In this document: positions 1-8,246 of the stretch, piece after piece
Layout of the letters: the number at the start of each line of letters is the position of its first letter
How positions within the stretch are numbered: position 1 is the first letter of the stretch
NCBI GenBank assembly: GCA_903828785.1
Contig: CAIKNP010000010.1
Coordinates: 40,791-104,790 of the forward strand
Direction of reading: 5' to 3'
DNA length: 64,000 bases
Source: an uncultured Actinomycetes bacterium
Lineage (GTDB): Bacteria; Actinomycetota; Acidimicrobiia; Acidimicrobiales; RAAP-2
Notes under the pieces: generated by a model
Told to the model about the DNA's origin: nothing
The model's database searches: none
Seen by the model: only the letters and a program-made list of their open reading frames with translations
Program-made: the position numbers and the translations under genes

Positions 1-236
1 TTGTGCACCCAGTGCTTGAGCGCGAAGAGGGTAGCGGCGTACACTCCGGCGGCCACCGGAGCGGCGGCGACGGAAAAGATCACGATGGTCAAAATCGACA
101 AGTGCATGGAGTCACTCATCGACTTCGGCATCAAGTAGCTAGGCACCCACACCGAAATCAGAACACCGATGACGGTGAGGACAAACCACGTCCAATACAT
201 GCCCTTGAGGCTCTGCTTATTTTTGTTATCAGTCAT
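1..236 (-). CDS. COX2-like two-helix membrane protein, N-terminal part (cut by window edge)
   Basis: The ORF track does not list this frame. Reading the minus strand from ATG at 236 gives about 78 residues beginning MTDNKNKQSLKGMYWTW and running open to the window edge. Two membrane helices are visible at about residues 14-34 and 48-70. This is the hairpin layout of the N-terminus of cytochrome c oxidase subunit II. An AAGGA ribosome site lies just before the ATG and overlaps the stop of the upstream cupredoxin-like gene, so the two are probably co-transcribed. Context (cupredoxin, CtaG, SCO) supports a role in a haem-copper oxidase. The copper-binding half lies outside the window, so the COX2 assignment is an inference; another two-helix membrane subunit is possible. 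Confidence 0.5.
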   Translation of the reverse strand, partial: MTDNKNKQSLKGMYWTWFVLTVIGVLISVWVPSYLMPKSMSDSMHLSILTIVIFSVAAAPVAAGVYAATLFALKHWVH

Positions 237-244
237 GTTGTTCC

Positions 245-970
245 TTACTTAACCGTCAAAGCGCCGGACATGTATCCGTACGAGGACATCGCGTAGCCAA
301 ACTGGCCTTCACGTGATCCACCGCAGGGGAACTCACAGTTCCATTCGTAGACCGTGCCGGCGGCCCCGGTCTTGAACGAGAAGTTCACGAGTACGGGCTC
401 CGGGTAGGTTCCGGTTCCTTGGGCCACTGGAGTGGGATTAGCGGGGTCCGCCGGAAGCGGCACCGACACGAAGAGTGCCGGCGTCGTCCCCTGAGGAATG
501 CCGCGAAGAGTGAACGTGTGGCCAATTTGCGTGGTATCCACACTCGTTCCCGTCACGGGAGCCTCGTAGCTCGAGGCGTCCGCCGTCTTCGCATCAGTCT
601 TGGGCATCTGCCACGTTGCCATACCATCGGTGGTCCCGTAGACGTGCGAGAAGAATGAATTGTTCAATGGACCACCACCGTCGTACTGCTTGATGGTCAT
701 GTGGACGACGGTGTTCGCTGGCGCTTCCCAGCGAAAGTTTGAGTAGGTGACCCAGTCGGGGTGGGCGCCACCCGTCGCACCGTGATAACCCGCTAACGAG
801 TCTGGGTAGGTGCTAATCGTCAAGGTGCAATTTCCCGGGGTTGTGGGCACACACTGCAATGCGTCCTGATGAGGCGTTGCGCTAGCCAGCGCAAAACCCG
901 CTAATGCGAGTGCTCCCCCACCAAGAAGTATTGAAGCCAGTGCCGTGCCGATCGCTTTCGATCGCTCCAT
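245..970 (-). CDS. Secreted cupredoxin-like protein with CuA-like CxxxC
   Basis: The protein is about 241 residues and probably exported. I place the start at ATG 970, not the upstream ORF start, because AGGAG sits 5-6 bases before it and the protein then opens with MERSKAIG followed by a hydrophobic signal segment. The C-terminal half looks like a cupredoxin fold: a His in GHTFTL, then CEFPCGG and a Met-containing tail (YAMSSYGYMSG). The CxxxC spacing and the Gly that follows recall the CuA site of oxidase subunit II. However, the His expected four residues after the second Cys is Arg, so a complete CuA site is unlikely. It could be a type 1-like or lost copper site, or the cysteines could form a disulfide. 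It is followed closely by a COX2-like two-helix protein. An electron-carrier or copper-delivery role is inferred from neighbours. Confidence 0.6.
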   Translation of the reverse strand: MERSKAIGTALASILLGGGALALAGFALASATPHQDALQCVPTTPGNCTLTISTYPDSLAGYHGATGGAHPDWVTYSNFRWEAPANTVVHMTIKQYDGGGPLNNSFFSHVYGTTDGMATWQMPKTDAKTADASSYEAPVTGTSVDTTQIGHTFTLRGIPQGTTPALFVSVPLPADPANPTPVAQGTGTYPEPVLVNFSFKTGAAGTVYEWNCEFPCGGSREGQFGYAMSSYGYMSGALTVK

Positions 971-1077
971 GTGGTCTCCTTCATAAACTTCATCTAGAGG
1001 CGTGTGCAACTATTCACAAACACCTGTAGTAAATGTAGCGCAAAAAAACCATAAGGCAAGGATTAAGGTTCACTACC

Positions 1078-1425
1078 GTGGCAATTGAAAACAATTCAAC
1101 CTTTCGCATTCACTTGGGTCTAGTGATTGCCGAAAGCATTTGCATTCCCGCCGGTATCTTCGAACTCTCGCGGGCGCTGCACGGCAACCTGCTTTCGTGG
1201 GCCTACGTGATCGAGTGGCCGGGTCTGGCCATTTATGCCGTTTTCATGTGGTCCAAAATGCTCAAAGAAGAACGAGGTGAGGACGAGCGGTCGCAGGCTG
1301 AACCTGAGCGCATTGAACGCCAGCAGTCCGACGACCCGGAACTAAAGGCCTGGAACGATTACCTGGCCTCGGTCCATGGGGTGAAGCCTCAAGCCGACGT
1401 CACACTCGACAAACGCGACGTTTGA
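1078..1425 (+). CDS. Small conserved two-helix membrane protein, unknown function
   Basis: A 115-residue protein from a GTG start, with an AAGG-rich stretch upstream. It has two membrane segments (about residues 13-33 and 39-60) and a charged Glu/Arg/Lys-rich cytosolic tail. The text between the helices (ELSRALHGNLLSWAYVIEWP) resembles a short actinobacterial membrane protein family that I recall but cannot name, with no established function. The gene is divergent from the cupredoxin-like gene across about 107 bases, which must hold both promoters. Its last 37 bases overlap the 3' end of ctaG on the other strand. Both reading frames look sound there, so the convergent overlap is probably real. 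Confidence 0.65.
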   Translation: MAIENNSTFRIHLGLVIAESICIPAGIFELSRALHGNLLSWAYVIEWPGLAIYAVFMWSKMLKEERGEDERSQAEPERIERQQSDDPELKAWNDYLASVHGVKPQADVTLDKRDV

Positions 1426-2249
1426 CGCTCGAGCGCCCCCATGAGGGACCCCTCACGAAGTACTAAGCGACGGATTATCAATACCAAGCAGGGCACGGCC
1501 CAGAAGTCGCCACAAATCCACAAGATCGCGGCGGCCAATTGTTGGTGGGCGAACGCTGTCGCGGGCGAGATTCCCATGCCCGGCATGTGGGGCATGGAGG
1601 GCATCGAACTCAGGGTCATCACCGAGTACCAGTTGGTCTTGGTGAAAATTGACATCGCCATAGCCATAACCAGCATCTCGAACATGGAAACAACCACCAT
1701 CAGAAACTGCAAGCGCAGTCGAGTCTTCACGGGCCGTGGCCACGAGGGTATGAGGTAATGGAAAAAGAAGAAGCCCGAGAGTAAAAAAGCCGGTTCCATC
1801 AACCATTGCATCATCCAGTCGTGGAGCATGATGGCGTCAAACAGGCGGGGAAGATGCGACGCAACCATTACCCCGTTAAGGACCAGGGCGGCCACGATTG
1901 GATTTGCCACCGCTCGAGGAATCCGAACGCGGCGATCCAGGTACCACCAGCGTTGTAGCCGCCGCCGCCAGCCCACGGGCAACAGCCTCGCCCAGTGTCG
2001 TAGCGTCGAACTCGCGATGAGCCCCATGGGCACCGCAAACATCACAATGACGTGGCCAATCATGTGGTCGGGCAGATTCATCATGCCGAGACGCTCGAAG
2101 GGCGAGGCGGCCGCGAACCACAGAAGTCCCCACGAGAAAATTGAGAGAGCGCATTGACCCCAAACTCGTTGCCTCCGGTGAGGGTGACGAATAAGCGCCC
2201 CGACGCTAAGCGCCGCGCCGGCCATCGCCACTACGCCCAGAGGGGTCAT
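1389..2249 (-). CDS. ctaG: CtaG-type cytochrome c oxidase assembly membrane protein
   Basis: A 286-residue integral membrane protein of the caa3_CtaG family, which helps deliver copper during assembly of aa3/caa3-type cytochrome oxidases. Several helices are visible. Diagnostic stretches are SPFERLG..LPDHMIGHVIVMF near residues 50-70 and a C-terminal HQQLAAAILWICGDFW helix. A Met-rich loop (SSMPSMPHMPGMG, about residues 215-230) lies just before the last helices and looks suited to binding Cu(I). The ATG overlaps the stop of the upstream SCO-fusion gene as ATGA, so the two are translationally coupled. Placement next to SCO and cupredoxin genes supports oxidase maturation. Assignment to the family is firm; the partner oxidase is not seen in this window. 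Confidence 0.85.
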   Translation of the reverse strand: MTPLGVVAMAGAALSVGALIRHPHRRQRVWGQCALSIFSWGLLWFAAASPFERLGMMNLPDHMIGHVIVMFAVPMGLIASSTLRHWARLLPVGWRRRLQRWWYLDRRVRIPRAVANPIVAALVLNGVMVASHLPRLFDAIMLHDWMMQWLMEPAFLLSGFFFFHYLIPSWPRPVKTRLRLQFLMVVVSMFEMLVMAMAMSIFTKTNWYSVMTLSSMPSMPHMPGMGISPATAFAHQQLAAAILWICGDFWAVPCLVLIIRRLVLREGSLMGALERQTSRLSSVTSA

Positions 2250-3988
2250 CGCACACCTAGCTGGTGCAGAAGCGAGAGTACCTCTGCTTCGGCGGAACCT
2301 TGCGTGGCGCTGCCGCCGTTCAAGGGGTCATCGGGAATTATCCACTGCAAATGGCCCGAGGGGTCGATGATAAAGAAGTAGTCGGCGTGAATGCTCATTC
2401 GCCCCTTGGGCGATGAGAGCACCGAAATCCCGAAGGAGTTCCACACCTTCTTTAAGTGGGCGTTCGACCCAGTCACGAAGAAAAAGTTGGGGACGCTGCG
2501 GAGCTGGTGCTGCGCCACGAAGTGCTGTACGTCCGCCAAGGACTCGTGCAATGGATTCGCCGCCACGGCCACTATGTCGATTGGCGAGTGTGTCGAAAGT
2601 TGGGAGCGAACGGACTTCAATTGGGCGGCGAGTAGCGAACAGTCCGTCCAGCACACGGGGTCGAGGAAGGTCAACAAGACGTAATGGTCCCGGTGCTCTC
2701 CCAGGGTGTAGGTCTTGCCGTTTTGGTCCGTCAGGGTAAAGGGCGGCGCTACTTCACTCGCCACGGGGTGCGAGGCCAATCCGTTGGCGGCTTCGTAAAA
2801 CGTTTTCTCGATCGGTTGCGTTGTCGCCCACGCCATCGAGGCCACCGAGAACACAATCATGGCCGTCGCAAAGCTCGCCACCACACCTCCCGACAGTGAG
2901 CGAAGTTCCTTGGGCAATCGACTCGGCTTGAGAGAAAGTTCGTTGAATCGAGGCGCTGCGCAGGCGCAGAGGGCGGCGAGTGGGACGAGTGAATTGAAGT
3001 CGGTCGCGAGGCCACCAAAGAATGCGACGTCTTGGGCCACCACCCAGAAAACGAGGGCGAAGGCCACCGTTGACCACACGGGCCAGTTCCACGCTCGGTC
3101 AGACGCGAACCACAATCCCCCGGCGCTGATGAGTAGCCAGAAAATGATGATCAGATTGGCGCCTCCACCGATGGTGCCCGCGACGTTTCCGCCGTGCAGG
3201 GCGAGCGAAGCAATCCAGTGAGGCTGGGCCACTTGGGTCATGGACTGGGTCATCGCCGTCAAGGCATTGGCGTTTCCACCCTGCCAGAAGCCATCCGAGG
3301 GGAGGCACTGACGAAGGGCTCCGAGCGTCAAAATCACACTCAATAACCGCAAGGTAGAACGAGAGAAAGTTCGTTTGAAGACTTCCGTTCCCCCCGCGAG
3401 CCATAGACCCGCGATGACGTAAAACAAGGTTGCGCCGGGCCAGCCAAAGAGAATTGACCCGGTAGGCGAAAAAATCCCTCCCGCACCATTGCCAATCAAC
3501 CAAATCATGGCCGCCCAGGCAGCTGAGACCAAGGCCACCGAGCGCCCTAGTCGACCATTTGAAACCATGAGCGCAATGCCAATGCCCACCTGAATCCACG
3601 CCGTACCAACGGCGAGCGCGAGGGGATGTTCATTCCAAAGGACTATTCCGCTGTTCATCAATGAGTGCAGCCACCCGGGGGTCCCCGGGATGGCGGCGCC
3701 GACAACTCCCGTGCCGAGCCCCAATGGCATTGAAGGCTGAAACTGCAAAATGCCGTCGACGAGCCAGATGGCCCCAAAGGACATCCGCAAGAAGGTACGG
3801 TTACGGGGCTCGGTAGCGCCGATGGATGACAGGTTGAAAGTGCGTAGACGACCCGTCACTAGGCCAATCAAGAGCAACAGCATCCCTAGGGCCACGAAGA
3901 GTCCCACGGCGCGAACGAAGAGATCGTGGCGAAAGTACGCAACGATAAGTGGATTAGTCAGCGAAATCTGACTATGGGTCATCACCAT
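2246..3988 (-). CDS. Multi-helix membrane protein fused to SCO1/SenC copper chaperone domain
   Basis: The protein has 580 residues. Residues about 20-390 form a polytopic membrane region including the stretch FLRMSFGAIWLVDGILQFQPSMPLGL, which I recall from actinobacterial membrane proteins. After a last helix near residue 375, a thioredoxin-like SCO1 domain runs from about residue 413 to the end. Its copper ligands are all present: CWTDC (Cys446 and Cys450) and the distal His534 in SIHADYFFIID. SCO proteins insert copper into CuA of oxidase subunit II or reduce its cysteines, outside the membrane. The start at ATG 3988 has GAGG seven bases upstream, 12 bases after nusB. It is followed by ctaG through an ATGA overlap. 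The fusion makes it much longer than a free-standing SCO1 (about 200 residues). Confidence 0.82.
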   Translation of the reverse strand: MVMTHSQISLTNPLIVAYFRHDLFVRAVGLFVALGMLLLLIGLVTGRLRTFNLSSIGATEPRNRTFLRMSFGAIWLVDGILQFQPSMPLGLGTGVVGAAIPGTPGWLHSLMNSGIVLWNEHPLALAVGTAWIQVGIGIALMVSNGRLGRSVALVSAAWAAMIWLIGNGAGGIFSPTGSILFGWPGATLFYVIAGLWLAGGTEVFKRTFSRSTLRLLSVILTLGALRQCLPSDGFWQGGNANALTAMTQSMTQVAQPHWIASLALHGGNVAGTIGGGANLIIIFWLLISAGGLWFASDRAWNWPVWSTVAFALVFWVVAQDVAFFGGLATDFNSLVPLAALCACAAPRFNELSLKPSRLPKELRSLSGGVVASFATAMIVFSVASMAWATTQPIEKTFYEAANGLASHPVASEVAPPFTLTDQNGKTYTLGEHRDHYVLLTFLDPVCWTDCSLLAAQLKSVRSQLSTHSPIDIVAVAANPLHESLADVQHFVAQHQLRSVPNFFFVTGSNAHLKKVWNSFGISVLSSPKGRMSIHADYFFIIDPSGHLQWIIPDDPLNGGSATQGSAEAEVLSLLHQLGVR

Positions 3989-4000
3989 GGCGAAACCTCT

Positions 4001-4402
4001 TTACAGACCTAACTCGTCAAAAATTGCGGCGAGCACGCCGTTAACGAAGGAGGGCGCATTATCACCGGAGTAGGTTCGAGTGTTCTCGACGGCCTCATCC
4101 ATGATGACGGCCTTGGGCGGGGCGTCATCGAGCAGCGCTTCACCAACCGCCAGTTCCATGATCAGCCGATCGATAAGGGCGATGCGATCAAGCGGCCAGT
4201 CAATGGCGTGGCTCGAAATCAATTCCTGGGAACGAGAACGACTATCTTCACTCGCGTGAAGCAAGAGAACGGTGTACGGGTCGGGAGCAACGGGGAGTTC
4301 ACCCAAGAGAACACCCACGCTGCGCTCCTTGATAGCGGCTTCGTAGAGCAGCTCAAGGGCTCGTTGACGAGCGAGTGTTCGTTGGCTACCGAGGTCGTTC
4401 AC
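4001..4402 (-). CDS. nusB: Transcription antitermination factor NusB
   Basis: A 133-residue all-helical protein matching NusB in size and layout. It starts with RTLARQRALELLYEA (usual ARR.A.QaLY) and ends with the conserved region DEAVENTRTYSGDNAPSFVNGVLAAI, close to EaVelaK.y......fvNgvLd. NusB pairs with NusE (S10) on boxA RNA to prevent premature termination, chiefly in rRNA operons. The GTG start shares one base with the efp stop codon (TAGTG), so translation is coupled to efp. The efp-nusB order is a common actinobacterial arrangement after the aro genes. It is slightly shorter than many NusB proteins (about 140-150). Confidence 0.9.
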   Translation of the reverse strand: MNDLGSQRTLARQRALELLYEAAIKERSVGVLLGELPVAPDPYTVLLLHASEDSRSRSQELISSHAIDWPLDRIALIDRLIMELAVGEALLDDAPPKAVIMDEAVENTRTYSGDNAPSFVNGVLAAIFDELGL

Positions 4403-4965
4403 TAGGCCCGCGTCATGTATTCGCCCGTGCGGGTATCAACCTTGATGACCTCGTCGGGTCCCACGAACAAGGGCACCTGCACCACGTAGCCCGTTTCGAG
4501 AGTCGCCGGCTTGCGGGCGCCCGAAACGCGATCCCCCTGAATACCAGGTTCGGTTTCGCTAATGCGCAGCTCCACCGAAGCCGGCAGTTCAACGCCAATA
4601 ACCTCACCCTGGTAGGAGATAATCATGGCCTTACCCGTTTCGATAAGAAAATTCGTGACGTCGCCCAAGTTCTTAGACGAGACCGGGATCTGGTCGTAGG
4701 TGTCTTGGTCCATGAAAATGTAGTCATCGCCATCGCGGTAGAGATACTGCGTGTCCATCTTGTCAATGATGGCTTGCTCCATCTTTTCGCCGGAGTTGTA
4801 GGTTCGCTCGATAACCGCCCCACTGCGAGCGTTTCGCAACTTGGTGCGAACAAAGGCGCCACCCTTACCGGGCTTGACGTGCTGGAACTCAATAACCGTG
4901 AAGAGGCCTTCGTCGATCTTGAGTGTGATGCCGTTTTTGATATCGGACGTGTTAATGGACGGCAT
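4402..4965 (-). CDS. efp: Elongation factor P
   Basis: A 187-residue EF-P that relieves ribosome stalling at polyproline stretches by binding between the P and E sites. I chose ATG 4965 (MPSINTSDIKNG) rather than the longer ORF, since EF-P normally begins here and AAGGGTTTAGG lies upstream. The order is KOW-like domain 1, OB domain 2 and OB domain 3. The P-site loop reads KPGKGGAF, with a lysine at the position that is modified in some species. The C-terminal signature region GDRVSGARKPATLETGYVVQVPLFV is intact. It sits 66 bases after aroQ and is directly coupled to nusB. Confidence 0.95.
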   Translation of the reverse strand: MPSINTSDIKNGITLKIDEGLFTVIEFQHVKPGKGGAFVRTKLRNARSGAVIERTYNSGEKMEQAIIDKMDTQYLYRDGDDYIFMDQDTYDQIPVSSKNLGDVTNFLIETGKAMIISYQGEVIGVELPASVELRISETEPGIQGDRVSGARKPATLETGYVVQVPLFVGPDEVIKVDTRTGEYMTRA

Positions 4966-5031
4966 GTGGCCTAAACCCTTTCGCGTGACGTGCGTCGTCA
5001 ATTCTAGGCACGAGAAACGAAAGTGGTGTAC

Positions 5032-5469
5032 CTAGACCAAAAGAGCGAGGGCCGCGTCCAGGGCCAGGTCGTAGCTGAAGCCCCCGAATCCGGCAATGGA
5101 ACCTTGCACCACCCCTGCCAGGGTGGAAGTGTGGCGAAAGGGCTCCCGGGCGGCCGGGTTGGAAAGATGGACTTCTATCGCCGGGCCCGTAAACATCGCC
5201 AGTGCGTCCGCCAAGGCCCAAGACGAGTGCGTTAGCGCGCCGGCGTTGAAGAGGATTGCCGCGCTGGTGTGACGAGCCTCGTGGATCGCCTCAATCAGGA
5301 CTCCTTCAAAGTTCGATTGCACGTGACGCAAGCTAAATCCCTGAGATTCAGCTTTCGCCCGCAGTCGATCGACGTGGTCGTCGAGGGTCGCCGTTCCATA
5401 AATTTCTGGACTGCGCGTCCCTAACTGGTCGAGATTAGGACCAGAAAGCACCAAGATTTCTTTACTCAC
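5032..5469 (-). CDS. aroQ: 3-dehydroquinate dehydratase, type II
   Basis: A 145-residue type II dehydroquinase that converts 3-dehydroquinate to 3-dehydroshikimate in the shikimate pathway. It has the full set of family motifs: GPNLDQLGTRSPEIYG with the catalytic Tyr and Arg of the lid, the QSNFEG segment, NAGALTHSS, and EVHLSNPAAREPFRH with the conserved substrate-binding residues; the catalytic His lies in the preceding His-containing strand. Family enzymes are dodecamers. The GTG start overlaps the aroB stop as GTGA. It is the third of four consecutive aro genes. Confidence 0.95.
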   Translation of the reverse strand: MSKEILVLSGPNLDQLGTRSPEIYGTATLDDHVDRLRAKAESQGFSLRHVQSNFEGVLIEAIHEARHTSAAILFNAGALTHSSWALADALAMFTGPAIEVHLSNPAAREPFRHTSTLAGVVQGSIAGFGGFSYDLALDAALALLV

Positions 5470-6521
5470 TCCAGCCCTCCTATGAATTCAGCATAGGTGG
5501 CAACCACCTCGTCGGCCGAGACATCCGCGACGGTGGAGAAGCCCTGGACCCCAGGTAGAACGAAGGTGAGATTATGGTGCGCCTTTTTATCCCTCGCCAT
5601 GACGGCCAGCACGTCGGTAATCTCAAAAGCCCAAGGCAATCGCGAGGGCAGACCGAAGAAAGCAACGACCTCATCGGTGGCGGCGACCTCGGTGGCGTCA
5701 ATCCGCCCGAGTCGGTGCGCGAGACGAGCTTCAAAACGTAGGCCCAGCGCGACGGCCTCGCCGTGGCGCAGGGCGTCCGGATCACGCGACAGAGTAAGTA
5801 ATTCGACGGCGTGCGCGAAGGTGTGGCCGTAATTCAGAAGTGCTCGCCGGCCGCTGGTCTCAAATTCGTCTTCGGCCACCACGCGCGCCTTGAGGGCCAC
5901 CGCCATCGTCACGAATTCTTCGAGCGTGGTAGTGGCTAAGTCGGAAACCGAGCGACCCTCGAGGAGCCAGCACTTCGCCACCTCCCCCATGCCGGCGATG
6001 CGCTCACGCGTCGAGAGGGTGTCGAGGGTGTCGAGGTCGCACCAGACGCCGCGCGGCTGATGAAAGGCCCCGACGAGGTTTTTACCTCCCACCAAATCAA
6101 CGGCCGTTTTACCGCCTATCGCGGCGTCAACCTGACCGGCCACGGAAGTGGCCACGTGAACAACGGCAATGCCGCGTAAATAAACGGCGGCGACGAAACC
6201 CGCCAAGTCGGTGGTAGCGCCCCCGCCAACCCCGACAATCACGTCGTGGCGAGACACGCCGAGGGCTGTCAATTCGTCGCAGAGTCGCTCTACGGTGGCC
6301 AAATTCTTACCTGACTCACCCTCGGGCGCCTCGATAACGTGTGTCGGTAGTGCAAGAGCAAAGTCAAACCACGGCTGGGCGCGAAGCATTGGCGTCGTAA
6401 TGATTACCGCCAACTTGGCCCGTGGCACCAAACTGCTCACTCGCTCAGCCAAGCTTGAGCGAACGCCGCGGCCGACGTGCACCTCGTAGGGATTATCTTG
6501 CAGATCGACCCGGATACTCAC
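5466..6521 (-). CDS. aroB: 3-dehydroquinate synthase
   Basis: A 351-residue NAD- and metal-dependent enzyme that converts DAHP to 3-dehydroquinate, the first ring-forming step of the shikimate pathway. The N-terminal half has the NAD-binding motif GVGGGATTDLAGFVAAVYLRGI, followed by HVATSVAGQVDAAIGGKTAVDLVGGKN. The metal-binding residues are supplied by GMGEVAKC, the NYGHTFAHAVE helix and RHGEAVALG. Length matches the family. The GTG start overlaps the aroK stop as GTGA, and its own stop overlaps aroQ in the same way, giving one translationally coupled unit. Confidence 0.95.
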   Translation of the reverse strand: MSIRVDLQDNPYEVHVGRGVRSSLAERVSSLVPRAKLAVIITTPMLRAQPWFDFALALPTHVIEAPEGESGKNLATVERLCDELTALGVSRHDVIVGVGGGATTDLAGFVAAVYLRGIAVVHVATSVAGQVDAAIGGKTAVDLVGGKNLVGAFHQPRGVWCDLDTLDTLSTRERIAGMGEVAKCWLLEGRSVSDLATTTLEEFVTMAVALKARVVAEDEFETSGRRALLNYGHTFAHAVELLTLSRDPDALRHGEAVALGLRFEARLAHRLGRIDATEVAATDEVVAFFGLPSRLPWAFEITDVLAVMARDKKAHHNLTFVLPGVQGFSTVADVSADEVVATYAEFIGGLE

Positions 6522-7018
6522 GCTCGCAAGGCTCCCAGTAATCCCATGACCTCGTCAATCAGTTCTTCAATGGAACGATTCGCATCAATCTTCCAACGCG
6601 ACACCTCTCGATATAGTGGCGCCCGGTCGGTTCGCAAGCGGGCCAGCACTTCACCCGGATCAGTACCGAGGAGGGGCCGATCCCCCTCGCCTAGTCGCGG
6701 CAAAATAACCTCGTCGCTGGCGTCGATCCAGCACGTGGGCTGCGAGCGAAGGAGCACCCGGGCTTGCGGCGTCGTAACGACCCCACCACCAGTGGCGACG
6801 ACCGCCTCCAGGGTGAGGAGTGACTCGAGGACGGCGAGTTCGCGACGGCGAAAAGCACCTTCACCCTCGCTGCGTAGCGATTCCTGCACGCTTAGTCCCT
6901 GTTGTTCGCTAAAGGCCTGGTCCGCGTCGACGAAGGGCAGGTGTAATCGCTGGGCGAGGGCGGCACCCAAGGTCGATTTGCCAACCCCGGGCAGACCAAC
7001 GAAGACGACGCGTGCCAC
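6518..7018 (-). CDS. aroK: Shikimate kinase
   Basis: A 166-residue P-loop kinase that phosphorylates shikimate at O3 using ATP. Motifs seen are Walker A GLPGVGKST near residue 8, the shikimate-binding Asp in FVDAD, GEGAFRRRE with the substrate Arg, the GGGVVTT glycine triad, and the lid segment GEGDRPLLG with the ATP-contacting Arg. The GTG start lies two bases after the aroC stop. The stop overlaps the aroB start (GTGA). A normal length for the family. Confidence 0.94.
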   Translation of the reverse strand: MARVVFVGLPGVGKSTLGAALAQRLHLPFVDADQAFSEQQGLSVQESLRSEGEGAFRRRELAVLESLLTLEAVVATGGGVVTTPQARVLLRSQPTCWIDASDEVILPRLGEGDRPLLGTDPGEVLARLRTDRAPLYREVSRWKIDANRSIEELIDEVMGLLGALRA

Positions 7019-7020
7019 GG

Positions 7021-8211
7021 CTAGTGCGGACGAGCGGCCGACGCGGTCGAGCCGATATTGGCGAGGTAGCTGTCGTGGTTGCGCACGAACTCTTCGACGG
7101 AATCACCACCGAACTTGCGCATGGCTTCATTCGCCAGGACGATGGACAGCATGGCCTCGGCCACCACACCCAGAGCGGGCACTGCGGTCACGTCGGTGCG
7201 CTCCTTGAAGCTCACCGTCGACTCCCCCGTGGCGACGTCGACCGTTTCCAGCACTGGACGATTCAGCGTCGAGAGGGGCTTCATGGCGACCTTGGCGATC
7301 ACTGGTGAACCCGACGTCATGCCACCCTCGAGACCACCGGCGTGATCACTTCGCCGAATGAATCCACCACCTCGGGCGAAGTCGCCGTCGAGGGCAATGG
7401 CGTCGTGGGCCACCGAACCACGCTGGGAGGCTTGGGCGATGCCGTCGCCAATTTCCACGGCCTTGACGGCCTGGATGCTCATCAGGGCTCCAGCGATAAG
7501 ACCATCGAGTTTGCGATCCCAGTGCACGTGACTCCCTAGTCCCACGGGCACGCCGTAGGCGACAACCTCAACAATGCCCCCCAGCGAGTCGCCTTCCTTG
7601 GCGGCCGCCTTGATTTCGTCAATCATGGCCAGCGCCGTCGCCTGGTCGTAGCAACGCACTTCGCTTTCATCCACCTGATCGAGATCATCGGGTCCGGGGC
7701 GTCGGTCGGGGGGCGACGCAACGGTGCCGATACGCACGACGTGGGACACGACCTGCACTCCGATGTGGGCGAGGAGCGCTCGAGCCAGGGCGCCGACCAC
7801 CACGCGGGCGGCCGTTTCTCGCGCGCTGGCGCGTTCGAGCACGTCACGGGCGTCATCGAAGGCGTACTTTTGCATACCCACTAGGTCGGCGTGACCGGGA
7901 CGAGGCGTCGTCAACTTGTCACTCGGTGTTCCGGGGGCGGCAGACATTTCCACCTCCCACTTGGGCCACTCGGAGTTGAGCACTTCGATGGAAACTGGTG
8001 AACCAAGGGTGCGTCCATGGCGAATACCACCAGTCAGGCGTAAAACGTCTCGTTCAAAACGCATACGTGGTCCGCGACCGTATCCCAAGCGACGGCGAGC
8101 CAGCTGGTCGCTGATGGCCTCTTCAGTAATGGGCAAGCCCGAGGGAAGGCCCTCGACAATGACGGTCAGTGAAGGTCCGTGGCTTTCGCCCGCGGTGAGG
8201 AATCGCAACAT
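7021..8211 (-). CDS. aroC: Chorismate synthase
   Basis: A 396-residue enzyme that makes chorismate from EPSP using reduced FMN, the last common step toward aromatic amino acids and, here, toward menaquinone. Signature regions are AGESHGPSLT at the N-terminus, RRRLGYGRGPRM (signature 1), GGIRHGRTLGSPVS, and TPRPGHADLVG. The start is ATG 8211 with a GGTGG stretch upstream. It is the first gene of the aroC-aroK-aroB-aroQ-efp-nusB run and is separated from the upstream nfuA-like gene by 35 bases, so the promoter may lie there or further upstream. Chorismate made here feeds the men genes a few kilobases away. Confidence 0.95.
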   Translation of the reverse strand: MLRFLTAGESHGPSLTVIVEGLPSGLPITEEAISDQLARRRLGYGRGPRMRFERDVLRLTGGIRHGRTLGSPVSIEVLNSEWPKWEVEMSAAPGTPSDKLTTPRPGHADLVGMQKYAFDDARDVLERASARETAARVVVGALARALLAHIGVQVVSHVVRIGTVASPPDRRPGPDDLDQVDESEVRCYDQATALAMIDEIKAAAKEGDSLGGIVEVVAYGVPVGLGSHVHWDRKLDGLIAGALMSIQAVKAVEIGDGIAQASQRGSVAHDAIALDGDFARGGGFIRRSDHAGGLEGGMTSGSPVIAKVAMKPLSTLNRPVLETVDVATGESTVSFKERTDVTAVPALGVVAEAMLSIVLANEAMRKFGGDSVEEFVRNHDSYLANIGSTASAARPH

Positions 8212-8246
8212 CCACCCATTCTAGGTGCGAAGCAGAAATAGGGACT

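Noticed and set aside
4375-4974. A 199-residue plus-strand ORF mirroring efp
   Set aside because: It is the antisense shadow of efp; the minus-strand protein has all EF-P motifs, and this ORF has none.
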